A stretch of DNA of 5,994 nt from Candidatus Woesearchaeota archaeon (GCA_013331125.1 DUGW01000019.1:425-6418); one strand, 5' to 3'; counted from the stretch's first letter, positions 1 through 5,511 are shown. The notes: generated by a model not told the origin, from the sequence alone. Translations and numbers: made by a program.

Positions 1-170
1 TAAAGGGGCCGCCTGAAAATAAGGTCATACTTGAGGTGCAGATATCACCATTAGAGGAGATAGCAGGAAGGCAAGGACCGATGAACTATGCTGCTGGGCT
101 GGAGAAGGTAGAAGAGCATCTCACCAAGATAAGGAAAGGCCGGACAGTAGAAGTAAAATCAAAAGGCTGA
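1..170 (+). CDS. 3' end of an unrecognised protein gene (partial)
   Basis: An open frame enters from the left edge (first full codon at base 3) and ends at a TGA at 168-170, giving the last 55 residues of a protein. The visible part looks like a beta strand (VILEVQISPLEEI), a short turn and then an amphipathic helix (MNYAAGLEKVEEHLTKIRKG), with a basic tail ending VKSKG. A strand followed by a long C-terminal helix with a GLEKVEEHL-like pattern is vaguely like the end of SRPBCC/START-type domains, but this is too weak for a name. The frame is supported by its length without stops and by its stop lying only 4 bases from the end of the convergent proS gene, which leaves no other coding option for these bases. 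Function unknown. Confidence 0.6.
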   Translation, partial: KGPPENKVILEVQISPLEEIAGRQGPMNYAAGLEKVEEHLTKIRKGRTVEVKSKG

Positions 171-174
171 AGAT

Positions 175-1617
175 TCAATAACTCCTGCTGAAGAAAGTGA
201 AATGCCTGGCATCCTTGCCGCAGTGCAGACACTTAGTGCCTGGCTTTGTCTCAGAACCTTCAAGAGGGATGTTCCTTGAAGAGACACCCTGGGTCTTGTC
301 CTTGATCAATTCCTCACACTCGACCTCTCCGCAGAAAGGTATCTTCACAAGCTTACCTTCTTTCGAGAGACGGATGAAATCATCCCAATTATCCGCAGTG
401 ACTGTGTTCAGTTCCATGAACTTCTCGGCCTTCTCAAGCATGTCCTTATGCATCTGCTCAAGCATCTCAGGGACGATCCTGCCAAGATCATCGACCTTCA
501 CGAACTCCTTCTCGCCAGTGTCACGCCTCACGACGACAGCCTGACCAGCGTCGACATCCTTAGGACCGATCTCGATCCTGAGAGGGACACCCTTAAGTTC
601 GTACTCATTGAACTTCCAGCCAGGAGAATAATCCTCCCTGTCATCAAGGATAGGACTGTACTCATGGAGAAGCTCCTTGGCCTTTGAGCAGGCAGCAAGA
701 ACGCGTTCCTTGGAAGCATCAAACAGGATAGGGACTATAGCAACCTTGTTAGGAGCGATCCTCGGCGGAAGCACAAGACCCTTGTTGTCAGAATGGGTCA
801 TTATCATTCCGCCTATCAGACGGGTAGACACGCCCCAGCTGGACTGCCAAGGAGTCTTCGGCTCACCATCCTTGTCCTGGAAAGAGAGATTGAAAGACTT
901 GGCAAAACCCTGACCAAGATTATGGGAAGTGCCGCACTGGAGAGCCTTGCCGTCAGGCATCAAACCCTCGATAGACATCGTGTAAAGAGCACCGGCAAAC
1001 TTCTCCTTCACAGTCTTGGTACCGGCGATGACAGGCATGGCAAGAAGCTCCTCACACATCTCCTTGTACTCGAGAAGGAAAAGCTTGACCTCACGGTCAC
1101 AGTCCTCTTTTGTCTCGTAGACACAATGGCCCTCCTGCCAGAGGAACTCCCTCGAACGGAGGAACAACTTAGTGGCCTCAGTCTCCCAACGGACAACATT
1201 CGCCCACTGGTTTATACGGATAGGAAGGTCACGCCAGGAACGGAGCCAACGGGAGTAAGAATCATACATGATAGTCTCACTTGTAGGTCTCAGACCAAGA
1301 CGCTCAGCGCCCTCTTCAGTGTTGGCGATCCAAGCGACCTCAGGCTTGAAACCCTTGGCATGCTCAGCCTCCTTGTAGAAGAATGATTCAGGGATGAAAA
1401 GAGGGAAGTAGGCATTCTGGACACCACGTGCCTTCATGCGCTTATTGAAATAAGCCTGGATACCCTCCCATAATGAATAGCCCAAAGGACGGAGGATGTA
1501 ACAGCCCTTCACAGGAGCGAAGTCAGCGACCTCGGACTTGAGACAGAGCTGCTGATACCATTCAGCGATGTCCTCTTCCTTCTTCACGGTGATACCGCGG
1601 GTCATCTCCTTTGCCAT
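175..1617 (-). CDS. proS: Prolyl-tRNA synthetase, archaeal/eukaryotic type
   Basis: Cytoplasmic class II aminoacyl-tRNA synthetase that activates proline with ATP and charges tRNA-Pro. The 480-residue product has the normal length for the archaeal-type enzyme, which lacks the bacterial editing insertion. Visible landmarks are the LRPTSET proline/ATP-site segment (109-115), the motif 2 region from RWETEATK (143-150) to the arginine of LRSREFLWQEGH (153-164), and motif 3 as GLVLPPRIAP (280-289). An anticodon-binding domain runs from about 290 to 395 (begins NKVAIVPI). The C-terminal zinc module has C429, C434, C463 and C466, and the chain ends in the family-typical aromatic tail (FFSRSY). The ATG at 1617 is chosen because the usual N-terminal sequence (GITVKKEEDIAEWY) follows closely; a second ATG lies four codons in. 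There is no SD, but a strong TATA-like box lies about 29 bases upstream, so the mRNA is probably leaderless. It converges on the plus-strand gene ending at 170. T4 runs on its own strand at 161-164 and 154-157 could help end its transcript inside that neighbour. Confidence 0.97.
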   Translation of the reverse strand: MAKEMTRGITVKKEEDIAEWYQQLCLKSEVADFAPVKGCYILRPLGYSLWEGIQAYFNKRMKARGVQNAYFPLFIPESFFYKEAEHAKGFKPEVAWIANTEEGAERLGLRPTSETIMYDSYSRWLRSWRDLPIRINQWANVVRWETEATKLFLRSREFLWQEGHCVYETKEDCDREVKLFLLEYKEMCEELLAMPVIAGTKTVKEKFAGALYTMSIEGLMPDGKALQCGTSHNLGQGFAKSFNLSFQDKDGEPKTPWQSSWGVSTRLIGGMIMTHSDNKGLVLPPRIAPNKVAIVPILFDASKERVLAACSKAKELLHEYSPILDDREDYSPGWKFNEYELKGVPLRIEIGPKDVDAGQAVVVRRDTGEKEFVKVDDLGRIVPEMLEQMHKDMLEKAEKFMELNTVTADNWDDFIRLSKEGKLVKIPFCGEVECEELIKDKTQGVSSRNIPLEGSETKPGTKCLHCGKDARHFTFFSRSY

Positions 1618-1640
1618 AGACGTATAGGATGAGCAATGTC

Positions 1641-1651
1641 TTTATATATTT
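1641..1651 (-). promoter_or_regulatory. TATA box of proS
   Basis: On the minus strand this reads AATATATAAA, preceded by the A/T-rich CCTTTAATAA. Its centre is about 29 bases before the proS ATG. Archaeal transcription usually starts about 25 bases downstream of the box centre, which places the mRNA start within a few bases of the ATG. The leader between box and ATG has no GGAGG-like element. The box sits in the 55-base gap after trmJ, so proS is probably transcribed on its own. Confidence 0.65.
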
Positions 1652-1672
1652 TATTAAAGGACAGGACATTCA

Positions 1673-2404
1673 CTATCTTTTCTTTGACTTCGGCCTTCCG
1701 ACCTTAGAGAAAAAACCCATCAATGCCCTGCTCTCGCGTTTTGTGAGGAGGGATTTTTCCAGCACACGTCGCCAGGTAATCTGCTGGGTCTCTTTCTTCT
1801 GGGGAGTCGGGAAGTCGATGGTGTCGAGAGCCTTGTTGAACATCTTGATCAACTGTTCCCTGTCCTGGCGGTCAGCCATGGGGAAGCGGCCGATAGTGCT
1901 GCCTGTCTGGCCTGCATCAGTAAGGGACCTGCTCAGCTCATAGAGGATGATGGTCACAGCATGGCTGAGGTTAAGGGACGAGTAACGCTCTGAAGTAGGA
2001 ATGGTGGTTATGAAATCACACATAGCAAGCTCTTCATTGGTCATGCCATTGGATTCCCTGCCGAAGACTATCACGACCTTCTTGCTCTTGGGAAGCGCAG
2101 CAACTTTCTCTGCGAGCTGGTGGGGGAGGACAGGGGTGCGTGAGATGTTGTAGTCAGTACCAAGACGGCCGGTAGTGCCGACGATGTAATCGAACTTCTT
2201 CCTGAGCTCCTGCATGTCCTTGAGGACAGTGGCAGACTTGAGGATGCGGTTGGCATACTTAGCACGGTTCCTTGCCTCGTCTGAGAGATAATTGCACTGG
2301 GGCCTGACAATGACAAGGTCAGAGAAATCAAAATTAGCCATGCACCTGGCGATTGCACCGACATTACCAGGGATCTCAGGTCCGACAAGAGCGATGGATA
2401 TCAT
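1673..2404 (-). CDS. trmJ: tRNA (cytidine/uridine-32-2'-O)-methyltransferase, TrmJ-type SPOUT enzyme
   Basis: SpoU/TrmH-class RNA 2'-O-ribose methyltransferase that uses S-adenosylmethionine. Its closest recognisable form is TrmJ, which modifies position 32 of tRNA; the archaeal version studied in Sulfolobus acts on C32. The 243-residue protein has all three SpoU motifs: motif 1 around GPEIPGNVGAIAR (8-20, with N14 and R20), motif 2 as VVIVFGRESNGMTNEEL (110-126, glycine-rich part of the SAM-binding trefoil knot) and motif 3 as IPTSERYSSLNLSHAV (135-150). A helical extension from about 175 with a very basic tail (GRPKSKKR) fits the TrmJ dimer or tRNA-contact extension. The ATG at 2404 starts directly at the first beta strand (ISIALVGPE), as is usual. 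It lies 42 bases after the protease gene and has no SD; a weak TATA-like box suggests its own leaderless transcript, though read-through from the aIF5A operon is likely too. The exact tRNA target is inferred from family, not shown. Confidence 0.9.
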   Translation of the reverse strand: MISIALVGPEIPGNVGAIARCMANFDFSDLVIVRPQCNYLSDEARNRAKYANRILKSATVLKDMQELRKKFDYIVGTTGRLGTDYNISRTPVLPHQLAEKVAALPKSKKVVIVFGRESNGMTNEELAMCDFITTIPTSERYSSLNLSHAVTIILYELSRSLTDAGQTGSTIGRFPMADRQDREQLIKMFNKALDTIDFPTPQKKETQQITWRRVLEKSLLTKRESRALMGFFSKVGRPKSKKR

Positions 2405-2426
2405 GAGAATAAAATGAGGGGATGGG

Positions 2427-2433
2427 TTAATAA
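2427..2433 (-). promoter_or_regulatory. Possible TATA box of trmJ
   Basis: The minus strand reads TTATTAA within AAACCTTATTAACCC, centred about 26 bases before the trmJ ATG, the distance expected for a leaderless transcript. The rest of the leader is pyrimidine-rich and has no SD. The match is short and could be chance in an AT-leaning gap. Confidence 0.35.
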
Positions 2434-2446
2434 GGTTTACGACTGA

Positions 2447-3646
2447 TCAGATAAGACCCACAATCGCACCAAGAAGACTGCCTATCCATTTCAGTGCTGG
2501 CCAGAAGAGATTGATGGCAAGGAGCAACAATGTAAGTATGCTGAGCTTCTTCCACCAGGCAAGCCCTTTCTCCTTGCCCTTGATCTTGGTCAAAGAGGTG
2601 AGGACCATCCTTCCACCGTCGACAGGTCCAAGAGGGAGAAGATTGGCAAGACCGATACCGAAACTCAGAAGGCCGGTTATCGAGAGGAGCTCAGCGATCC
2701 AGAGGATGATTCTATAGAGGATCCTGAACCACAAAGCATCATTCTTAGGCTCGACCTTAGGCTTGTTCTTGGCAAGCACGCCAAGGTAGCCCTGCGAAGG
2801 GTCCTGAGGGTGTGTAGCGGCGAGGAACTTGTATTCCTTATTGTCAGCGACAATGGTCACAGAGTCATTTGCGCGTATACGACGCACCTCATTAGCGAAC
2901 TGCTCATAATTGACAACATCGACACCATTGATATTCGTGACGACCATGCCCTCACCAAGACCGACATCGTCTGCAGGATAATCCTCAGTCACGCCGGCAA
3001 GCTCAACACCCATCTCGTTGACGAGCATACCATTGAGAGGGGCGAAAGCATAAGTAAGGAGCAAGATGCAACAGAGAGCAAGAAGGATATTAGAGAAAGG
3101 ACCAGCAGCATATATCGAATACTGGGTTATATCGCTGGACTTATGGACGACCTTCTCATCAGGCTCGACAAAAGCACCCATGAGAGGACCAAGGAAAAAC
3201 ACGCCGGAAGACATCACCTTGACCTTGTGCGCCCTAGCGACGACACCATGAGAGAACTCATGGACAAGTATCACAAGGAACAGGGCGATCCAGCCGGTTA
3301 TGAGAGGGATCATGATAGGACTGCCAGGAATCTTGACACCAGGGATGACAAGAGAGACAGCAGACGTGGCCTTAGGGACAGTGAGAAGCTGGAAAAGGTT
3401 CTTCAGCAGGAAATAAAGGATGGCGAAGAGACCGACATAGCCTATACCGATACCGACGACACCAAGAAGTTTTATCTGCTCACGATACTTCTCGCCCCAA
3501 CGATCCATAAGACTCAGGCCGATCCTGGTCTTGTACATCGCGATTATCCTGCTCTGGATAACAAACTTCTTACGGAATATTATAATTAGAAGGACAATAG
3601 CAGAATAGAATAGTATGACCCACTTGTAGTCTTGCCAAAAAGCCAT
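2447..3646 (-). CDS. Site-2 protease-family intramembrane zinc metalloprotease with PDZ domain (M50)
   Basis: Membrane-embedded protease predicted to cut transmembrane segments of substrate proteins, in the S2P/RseP family. The 399-residue protein has an N-terminal membrane helix (about 8-24), helices around 60-90, and a helix at 113-135 carrying the catalytic HEFSH (H129, E130, H133). AGPFSN (181-186) is the family's conserved helix-start motif. A PDZ-like domain spans about 205-278 (ADDVGLGEGMVVTNINGVDV). A membrane helix around 310-340 leads into NLLPLGPVDGG (335-345), where D343 is the third zinc ligand; a last hydrophobic segment lies near 368-395. All catalytic residues are present, so it should be active. 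An SD (GAGGT) six bases before the ATG supports this start and translation from a polycistronic mRNA. It follows L40e by 41 bases. No substrate, such as a membrane-bound anti-sigma-like factor, is visible in the window, so its target is unknown. Confidence 0.93.
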   Translation of the reverse strand: MAFWQDYKWVILFYSAIVLLIIIFRKKFVIQSRIIAMYKTRIGLSLMDRWGEKYREQIKLLGVVGIGIGYVGLFAILYFLLKNLFQLLTVPKATSAVSLVIPGVKIPGSPIMIPLITGWIALFLVILVHEFSHGVVARAHKVKVMSSGVFFLGPLMGAFVEPDEKVVHKSSDITQYSIYAAGPFSNILLALCCILLLTYAFAPLNGMLVNEMGVELAGVTEDYPADDVGLGEGMVVTNINGVDVVNYEQFANEVRRIRANDSVTIVADNKEYKFLAATHPQDPSQGYLGVLAKNKPKVEPKNDALWFRILYRIILWIAELLSITGLLSFGIGLANLLPLGPVDGGRMVLTSLTKIKGKEKGLAWWKKLSILTLLLLAINLFWPALKWIGSLLGAIVGLI

Positions 3647-3651
3647 TGCAA

Positions 3652-3656
3652 ACCTC
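3652..3656 (-). promoter_or_regulatory. Shine-Dalgarno of the site-2 protease gene
   Basis: Minus strand GAGGT, spaced by TTGCA plus one base from the ATG at 3646, is a good complement to the conserved archaeal 16S 3' end. No TATA box is placed for a leaderless start here, so the gene is most likely an internal member of the aIF5A-L40e transcript. Confidence 0.6.
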
Positions 3657-3687
3657 TTTTTTCAGTAATTAATGCGGGCTAAGACCT

Positions 3688-3849
3688 TCACTTCTTACGC
3701 TTAGGTCTCAACTGTTTACTGGAACACTTCCTGCAACTGATCTTACCTGCGATGACTTTCAGGTTAGGAGCCCTTATCTTGCTCTTGCATCTCTTGCAGA
3801 CAAAAATATTCTGGAACTTGCGAGCATTAGCTTCATCAAACTTTGCCAT
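3688..3849 (-). CDS. rpl40e: 50S ribosomal protein L40e
   Basis: Small zinc-ribbon protein of the large ribosomal subunit. The 53-residue product starts MAKFDEANARKFQN, has two CxxC knuckles (C18/C21 and C39/C42) and ends in a basic LRPKRKK tail. The order of acidic N-terminal helix, zinc ribbon and LRPK tail is characteristic of archaeal L40e, which is about 50 residues long. The loop between the two knuckles is 17 residues; as I recall, about 10 is usual in textbook archaeal L40e. The ATG at 3849 is supported by an SD-like AGGA 6 bases upstream. The gene lies 14 bases after aIF5A in the same direction, so the two are almost certainly co-transcribed. The family call rests on length, cysteine layout and the tail; another small zinc-ribbon protein is less likely. 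Confidence 0.87.
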   Translation of the reverse strand: MAKFDEANARKFQNIFVCKRCKSKIRAPNLKVIAGKISCRKCSSKQLRPKRKK

Positions 3850-3855
3850 TTTTCA

Positions 3856-3859
3856 TCCT
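3856..3859 (-). promoter_or_regulatory. Shine-Dalgarno of L40e
   Basis: Minus-strand AGGA within AAAGGATG, six bases before the L40e ATG and inside the 14-base gap after aIF5A. It settles this ATG as the start and supports co-transcription. Confidence 0.5.
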
Positions 3860-3863
3860 TTGT

Positions 3864-4265
3864 TCATTTAAGCTGTTTCATGACCCTTTCGGTCAGGACC
3901 TGCCAATAAAGCACCTGCGCCCCTTCCACAACCTGTCCCTGCAGTTCGCCAGGGATCGGGAGTTCGAAAGTCTCATAGGTGTCGACATCCATCACATTAG
4001 CGACATCACCAGTGATAGATAATACCTGGGCAGTCTTCTTGCCGATGATAGGTGTGTCAACCATGTCATGTCCTGGCATCACTTCGACACGCTTCTTGTC
4101 ATCCAAGAGACCGACAGCGGTTATTCGCGCCTTTGCGTGACCGTGCTTACCAGGCCTAGAGACCTGGATGTCTACAACCTTACAGGCGGCGCCGTCCATG
4201 ACTATATAGCTGCCTATCTTTAAGCTAGAGCATGCCACCTTTTTTGTTTCGCCTTCATCTGTCAT
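3864..4265 (-). CDS. eif5a: Translation initiation factor 5A (aIF5A), hypusine-containing
   Basis: Archaeal homologue of eIF5A and EF-P. It binds the ribosome near the E site and helps peptide bond formation on difficult stretches such as polyproline. The 133-residue protein has the N-terminal SH3-like domain with the exposed loop RPGKHGHAK (37-45), in which K40 is the lysine converted to (deoxy)hypusine. The C-terminal OB-fold domain follows from about residue 70, with a stretch reading DVDTYETFELPIP. Length and motif order match the family. The ATG at 4265 gives the usual short tail before LKIGSYIVMDG. It is the first gene of the series aIF5A-L40e-site-2 protease (and perhaps trmJ). Its promoter is about 65 bases upstream, giving a leader of about 40 bases with only a weak SD (GAGTGGT). 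An 8-codon ORF in the leader ends in the ATGA that also starts this gene. The deoxyhypusine synthase gene is not in the window. Confidence 0.97.
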   Translation of the reverse strand: MTDEGETKKVACSSLKIGSYIVMDGAACKVVDIQVSRPGKHGHAKARITAVGLLDDKKRVEVMPGHDMVDTPIIGKKTAQVLSITGDVANVMDVDTYETFELPIPGELQGQVVEGAQVLYWQVLTERVMKQLK

Positions 4266-4288
4266 AATACCACTCTTTTAAGCGTCAT
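4262..4288 (-). other. Possible 8-codon upstream ORF overlapping the aIF5A start
   Basis: In the predicted aIF5A leader, an ATG at 4288 opens MTLKRVVL and stops at TGA 4262-4264, which overlaps the aIF5A ATG as ATGA. This is the arrangement used for translational coupling in prokaryotic operons. An AAGG three bases before the mini-ORF start could be a weak SD. The ATG falls in the loop of a small dyad (TTTAAG at 4293-4298 and CTTAAA at 4277-4282, minus strand). So short an ORF can arise by chance; only position and overlap argue for function. Confidence 0.3.
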
Positions 4289-4327
4289 TTGCCTTAAACA
4301 GGCTATTCTTGCAGAGGCTGCGTGGTG

Positions 4328-4340
4328 TTTATAAATATTT
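4328..4340 (-). promoter_or_regulatory. TATA box of the aIF5A operon
   Basis: The minus strand reads AAATATTTATAAA, a strong archaeal TATA match preceded by purine-rich CCAAA as a possible BRE. Transcription would start near 4305-4310, leaving a leader of about 40 bases, unlike the leaderless layout of proS and the SprT-like gene. It is the best promoter for the minus-strand operon. Confidence 0.65.
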
Positions 4341-4412
4341 TGGTCCTGGGGTCTCGAGGCCCTCTACTAATATAGTCAGCCCTGCTGTGCGTATAATGAA
4401 AGAAAACAATAG

Positions 4413-4425
4413 AAAATAATATATT
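4413..4425 (+). promoter_or_regulatory. Possible TATA box of the plus-strand orphan gene
   Basis: AAATAATATATTC on the plus strand would place the transcript start near 4443-4448. That is downstream of the first ATG (4428) and would favour the ATG at 4485 as the true start. A second candidate, GTATAAT at 4391-4397, would instead suit the ATG at 4428. The 4266-4427 gap thus contains promoters in both directions; I see nothing else in it with confidence. Confidence 0.4.
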
Positions 4426-4427
4426 CT

Positions 4428-4805
4428 ATGGTACTTATGACTTTCCTAAAGAGGCAGGGCGCCTCAAAAAAGGGTGTTGAGAAAATGTCAGAGTATAAGA
4501 GATTGTTACAAGGAGTTTCTGAACGGTTGAGAGAACTGTATGAAGGTACAGTCTTCAAGACATATAGGCGGAGAAGACCAGCTGCGGGCAGTGTCACCTA
4601 CAGAGGAGGGACTGTGACGATAAGGCGTGGGAACACAGAAGCGGACGATGCAGAAGAAATGGCTACTGAAGGACCCTGTGATACAGACATGGTGTTCCCT
4701 CCAGCAGGAGTCCCCGGGTCAGATGTGCCTTACCAGAAAAGACTCGAAGAAAGGGTAGACGAAGGGCGACCTGAAGACGGGAACGGACCGAGAAGAAAAC
4801 TCTGA
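4428..4805 (+). CDS. Hypothetical charged protein, unrecognised
   Basis: I do not recognise this protein. It has up to 125 residues and no membrane segment or signal peptide. Residues 20-39 (MSEYKRLLQGVSERLRELYE) form a likely amphipathic helix, followed by an arginine run (R47-R50). A short strand pair may lie at 54-67 (SVTYRGG, TVTIRR). The rest is acidic and then mixed-charge, rich in G, P, D, E and R, and probably disordered, ending GPRRKL. The basic first half suggests nucleic-acid or ribosome contact, but that is only inference. It is judged real because it fills the only space between aIF5A and the SprT-like gene, ends 4 bases from the convergent neighbour, and uses AGA/AGG for arginine as nearby genes do. 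The start is uncertain: the first ATG (4428) lacks an SD, whereas the ATG at 4485 has GGTG eight bases upstream and would give 106 residues. Confidence 0.6.
   Translation: MVLMTFLKRQGASKKGVEKMSEYKRLLQGVSERLRELYEGTVFKTYRRRRPAAGSVTYRGGTVTIRRGNTEADDAEEMATEGPCDTDMVFPPAGVPGSDVPYQKRLEERVDEGRPEDGNGPRRKL
4471..4476 (+). promoter_or_regulatory. Possible Shine-Dalgarno for the inner start of the orphan gene
   Basis: AGGGTG, with the GGTG core eight bases before the ATG at 4485. Together with the TATA-like sequence at 4413-4425 it argues for translation starting at residue 20 of the longer frame. Confidence 0.35.
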
Positions 4806-4806
4806 C

Positions 4807-4811
4807 TTTTT
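4807..4811 (+). terminator. Possible T-run terminator of the orphan gene
   Basis: A T5 run begins two bases after the orphan gene's TGA and overlaps the stop codon of the convergent SprT-like gene. Archaeal RNA polymerase can terminate at short T runs without a hairpin. A T5 is a minimal signal. Confidence 0.3.
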
Positions 4812-5484
4812 ATCTGAATCTGAACATGGCTTTCAACCTAGCCTTGGCAGCGACACGACCGAGAGACTTCTCGATACGCTCACTGTCCCTGAACACCTTC
4901 TCAGCACGACGGAAAGTGCTGTCATGATAATAGGTCTTGGAGCCAGAGCGCCTGAACTTCCTCTGTTTGTGAAGGACCTCATGGAACATTATGTAATCCA
5001 GATATAAGGGGTCGGTGAACTGGAAAATCTTGGAGATCGTCACAGTATCGACCTTGAAATCATAAGTTCCGAAAGTGGTGGTTGACATGCCGCCCCAGCG
5101 GAGGTTAGGCCTCTCGACAAGCCCGAGGAAATACTGATCATTCACACGGTTGAATGACTCTTCAAGGACCGGATCAGACTTGGTCTTGGGAATTGCGAGA
5201 TGGAGATTCTTGACGAAACTATTGTACAGGTCGATGTACATGGTAGAACCAGAGCCCCTTTTCTTCACCAGACGGAGGATCAGCTCCTGCATCAGGCCCA
5301 TCTGGATCTCCTCAGCGACACCTATCCACTTCTTGGAAAGGTTCAGCTCAAGAAGGTTGCCGGCCATACGGGCATTGGCACCGAAATCCTTGAAACGACC
5401 ATTATAATTCAGATGGAAGATGTAGTTGGCACTGGAATCAGGAAACAGTCCACGGTATGCTCTCTCTGCAAGGTTCATGATCAT
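4810..5484 (-). CDS. SprT/YgjP-like zinc metallopeptidase domain protein
   Basis: Predicted soluble cytoplasmic zinc protease of 224 residues. The active-site motif HEVLH lies at 168-172 (zinc ligands H168 and H172, catalytic E169), and H187 in YYHDSTFRRAEK is the likely third ligand. Ahead of it are LRWGG (128-132) and a strand segment leading into YLDYIMFHEVLH. An RWG before a strand, then (I/L)DY..xHExxH and a later H..xF, matches the YgjP-like (DUF45) and SprT-like families of small gluzincins. The N-terminal 70 residues (FHLNYNGRFKDFGANARM, then ELNLSKKWIGVAEEIQMGLMQELIL) look like the usual strand-and-helix lead-in. SprT/Spartan relatives degrade DNA-crosslinked proteins; whether this one does is not shown. 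The start at 5484 (another ATG two codons later) fits a TATA box 20-25 bases upstream and no SD, so it is probably leaderless. It lies 63 bases downstream of aRF1. Confidence 0.8.
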   Translation of the reverse strand: MIMNLAERAYRGLFPDSSANYIFHLNYNGRFKDFGANARMAGNLLELNLSKKWIGVAEEIQMGLMQELILRLVKKRGSGSTMYIDLYNSFVKNLHLAIPKTKSDPVLEESFNRVNDQYFLGLVERPNLRWGGMSTTTFGTYDFKVDTVTISKIFQFTDPLYLDYIMFHEVLHKQRKFRRSGSKTYYHDSTFRRAEKVFRDSERIEKSLGRVAAKARLKAMFRFR

Positions 5485-5498
5485 AAAGAATTAAGACT

Positions 5499-5511
5499 AT
5501 TATATTATATT
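5499..5511 (-). promoter_or_regulatory. TATA box of the SprT-like gene
   Basis: The minus strand reads CAATATAATATAATA around this position, centred about 21 bases before the first ATG (about 27 before the second). No SD intervenes. The close spacing predicts a leaderless mRNA independent of aRF1, and perhaps use of the second ATG (5478). Confidence 0.6.

Noticed and set aside
793..1386. 197-codon plus-strand open frame antisense to proS
   Set aside because: It lies wholly inside proS, whose motifs cover this stretch. It has no promoter or SD of note and no recognisable domain.
2071..2388. Second minus-strand frame within trmJ
   Set aside because: Serine- and leucine-rich out-of-frame translation of the methyltransferase gene; the SpoU motifs show which frame is real.
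2810..3589. 259-codon plus-strand open frame antisense to the site-2 protease gene
   Set aside because: The minus strand here encodes a protease with all catalytic motifs intact. The antisense product is a low-hydrophobicity, D/R/E/T-rich sequence with no recognisable domain, as expected of a shadow frame produced by codon bias.
4365..4378. Imperfect dyad ACTA-ATA-TAGT in the divergent promoter region as an operator
   Set aside because: Four-base arms in A/T-rich DNA are expected by chance, and nothing else supports a regulator site.
4376..4597. 73-codon minus-strand frame overlapping the orphan gene and the divergent promoter region
   Set aside because: It would run through the TATA-like elements of the plus-strand orphan gene, has no SD and no recognisable domain, and is less consistent with the layout than the plus-strand frame.
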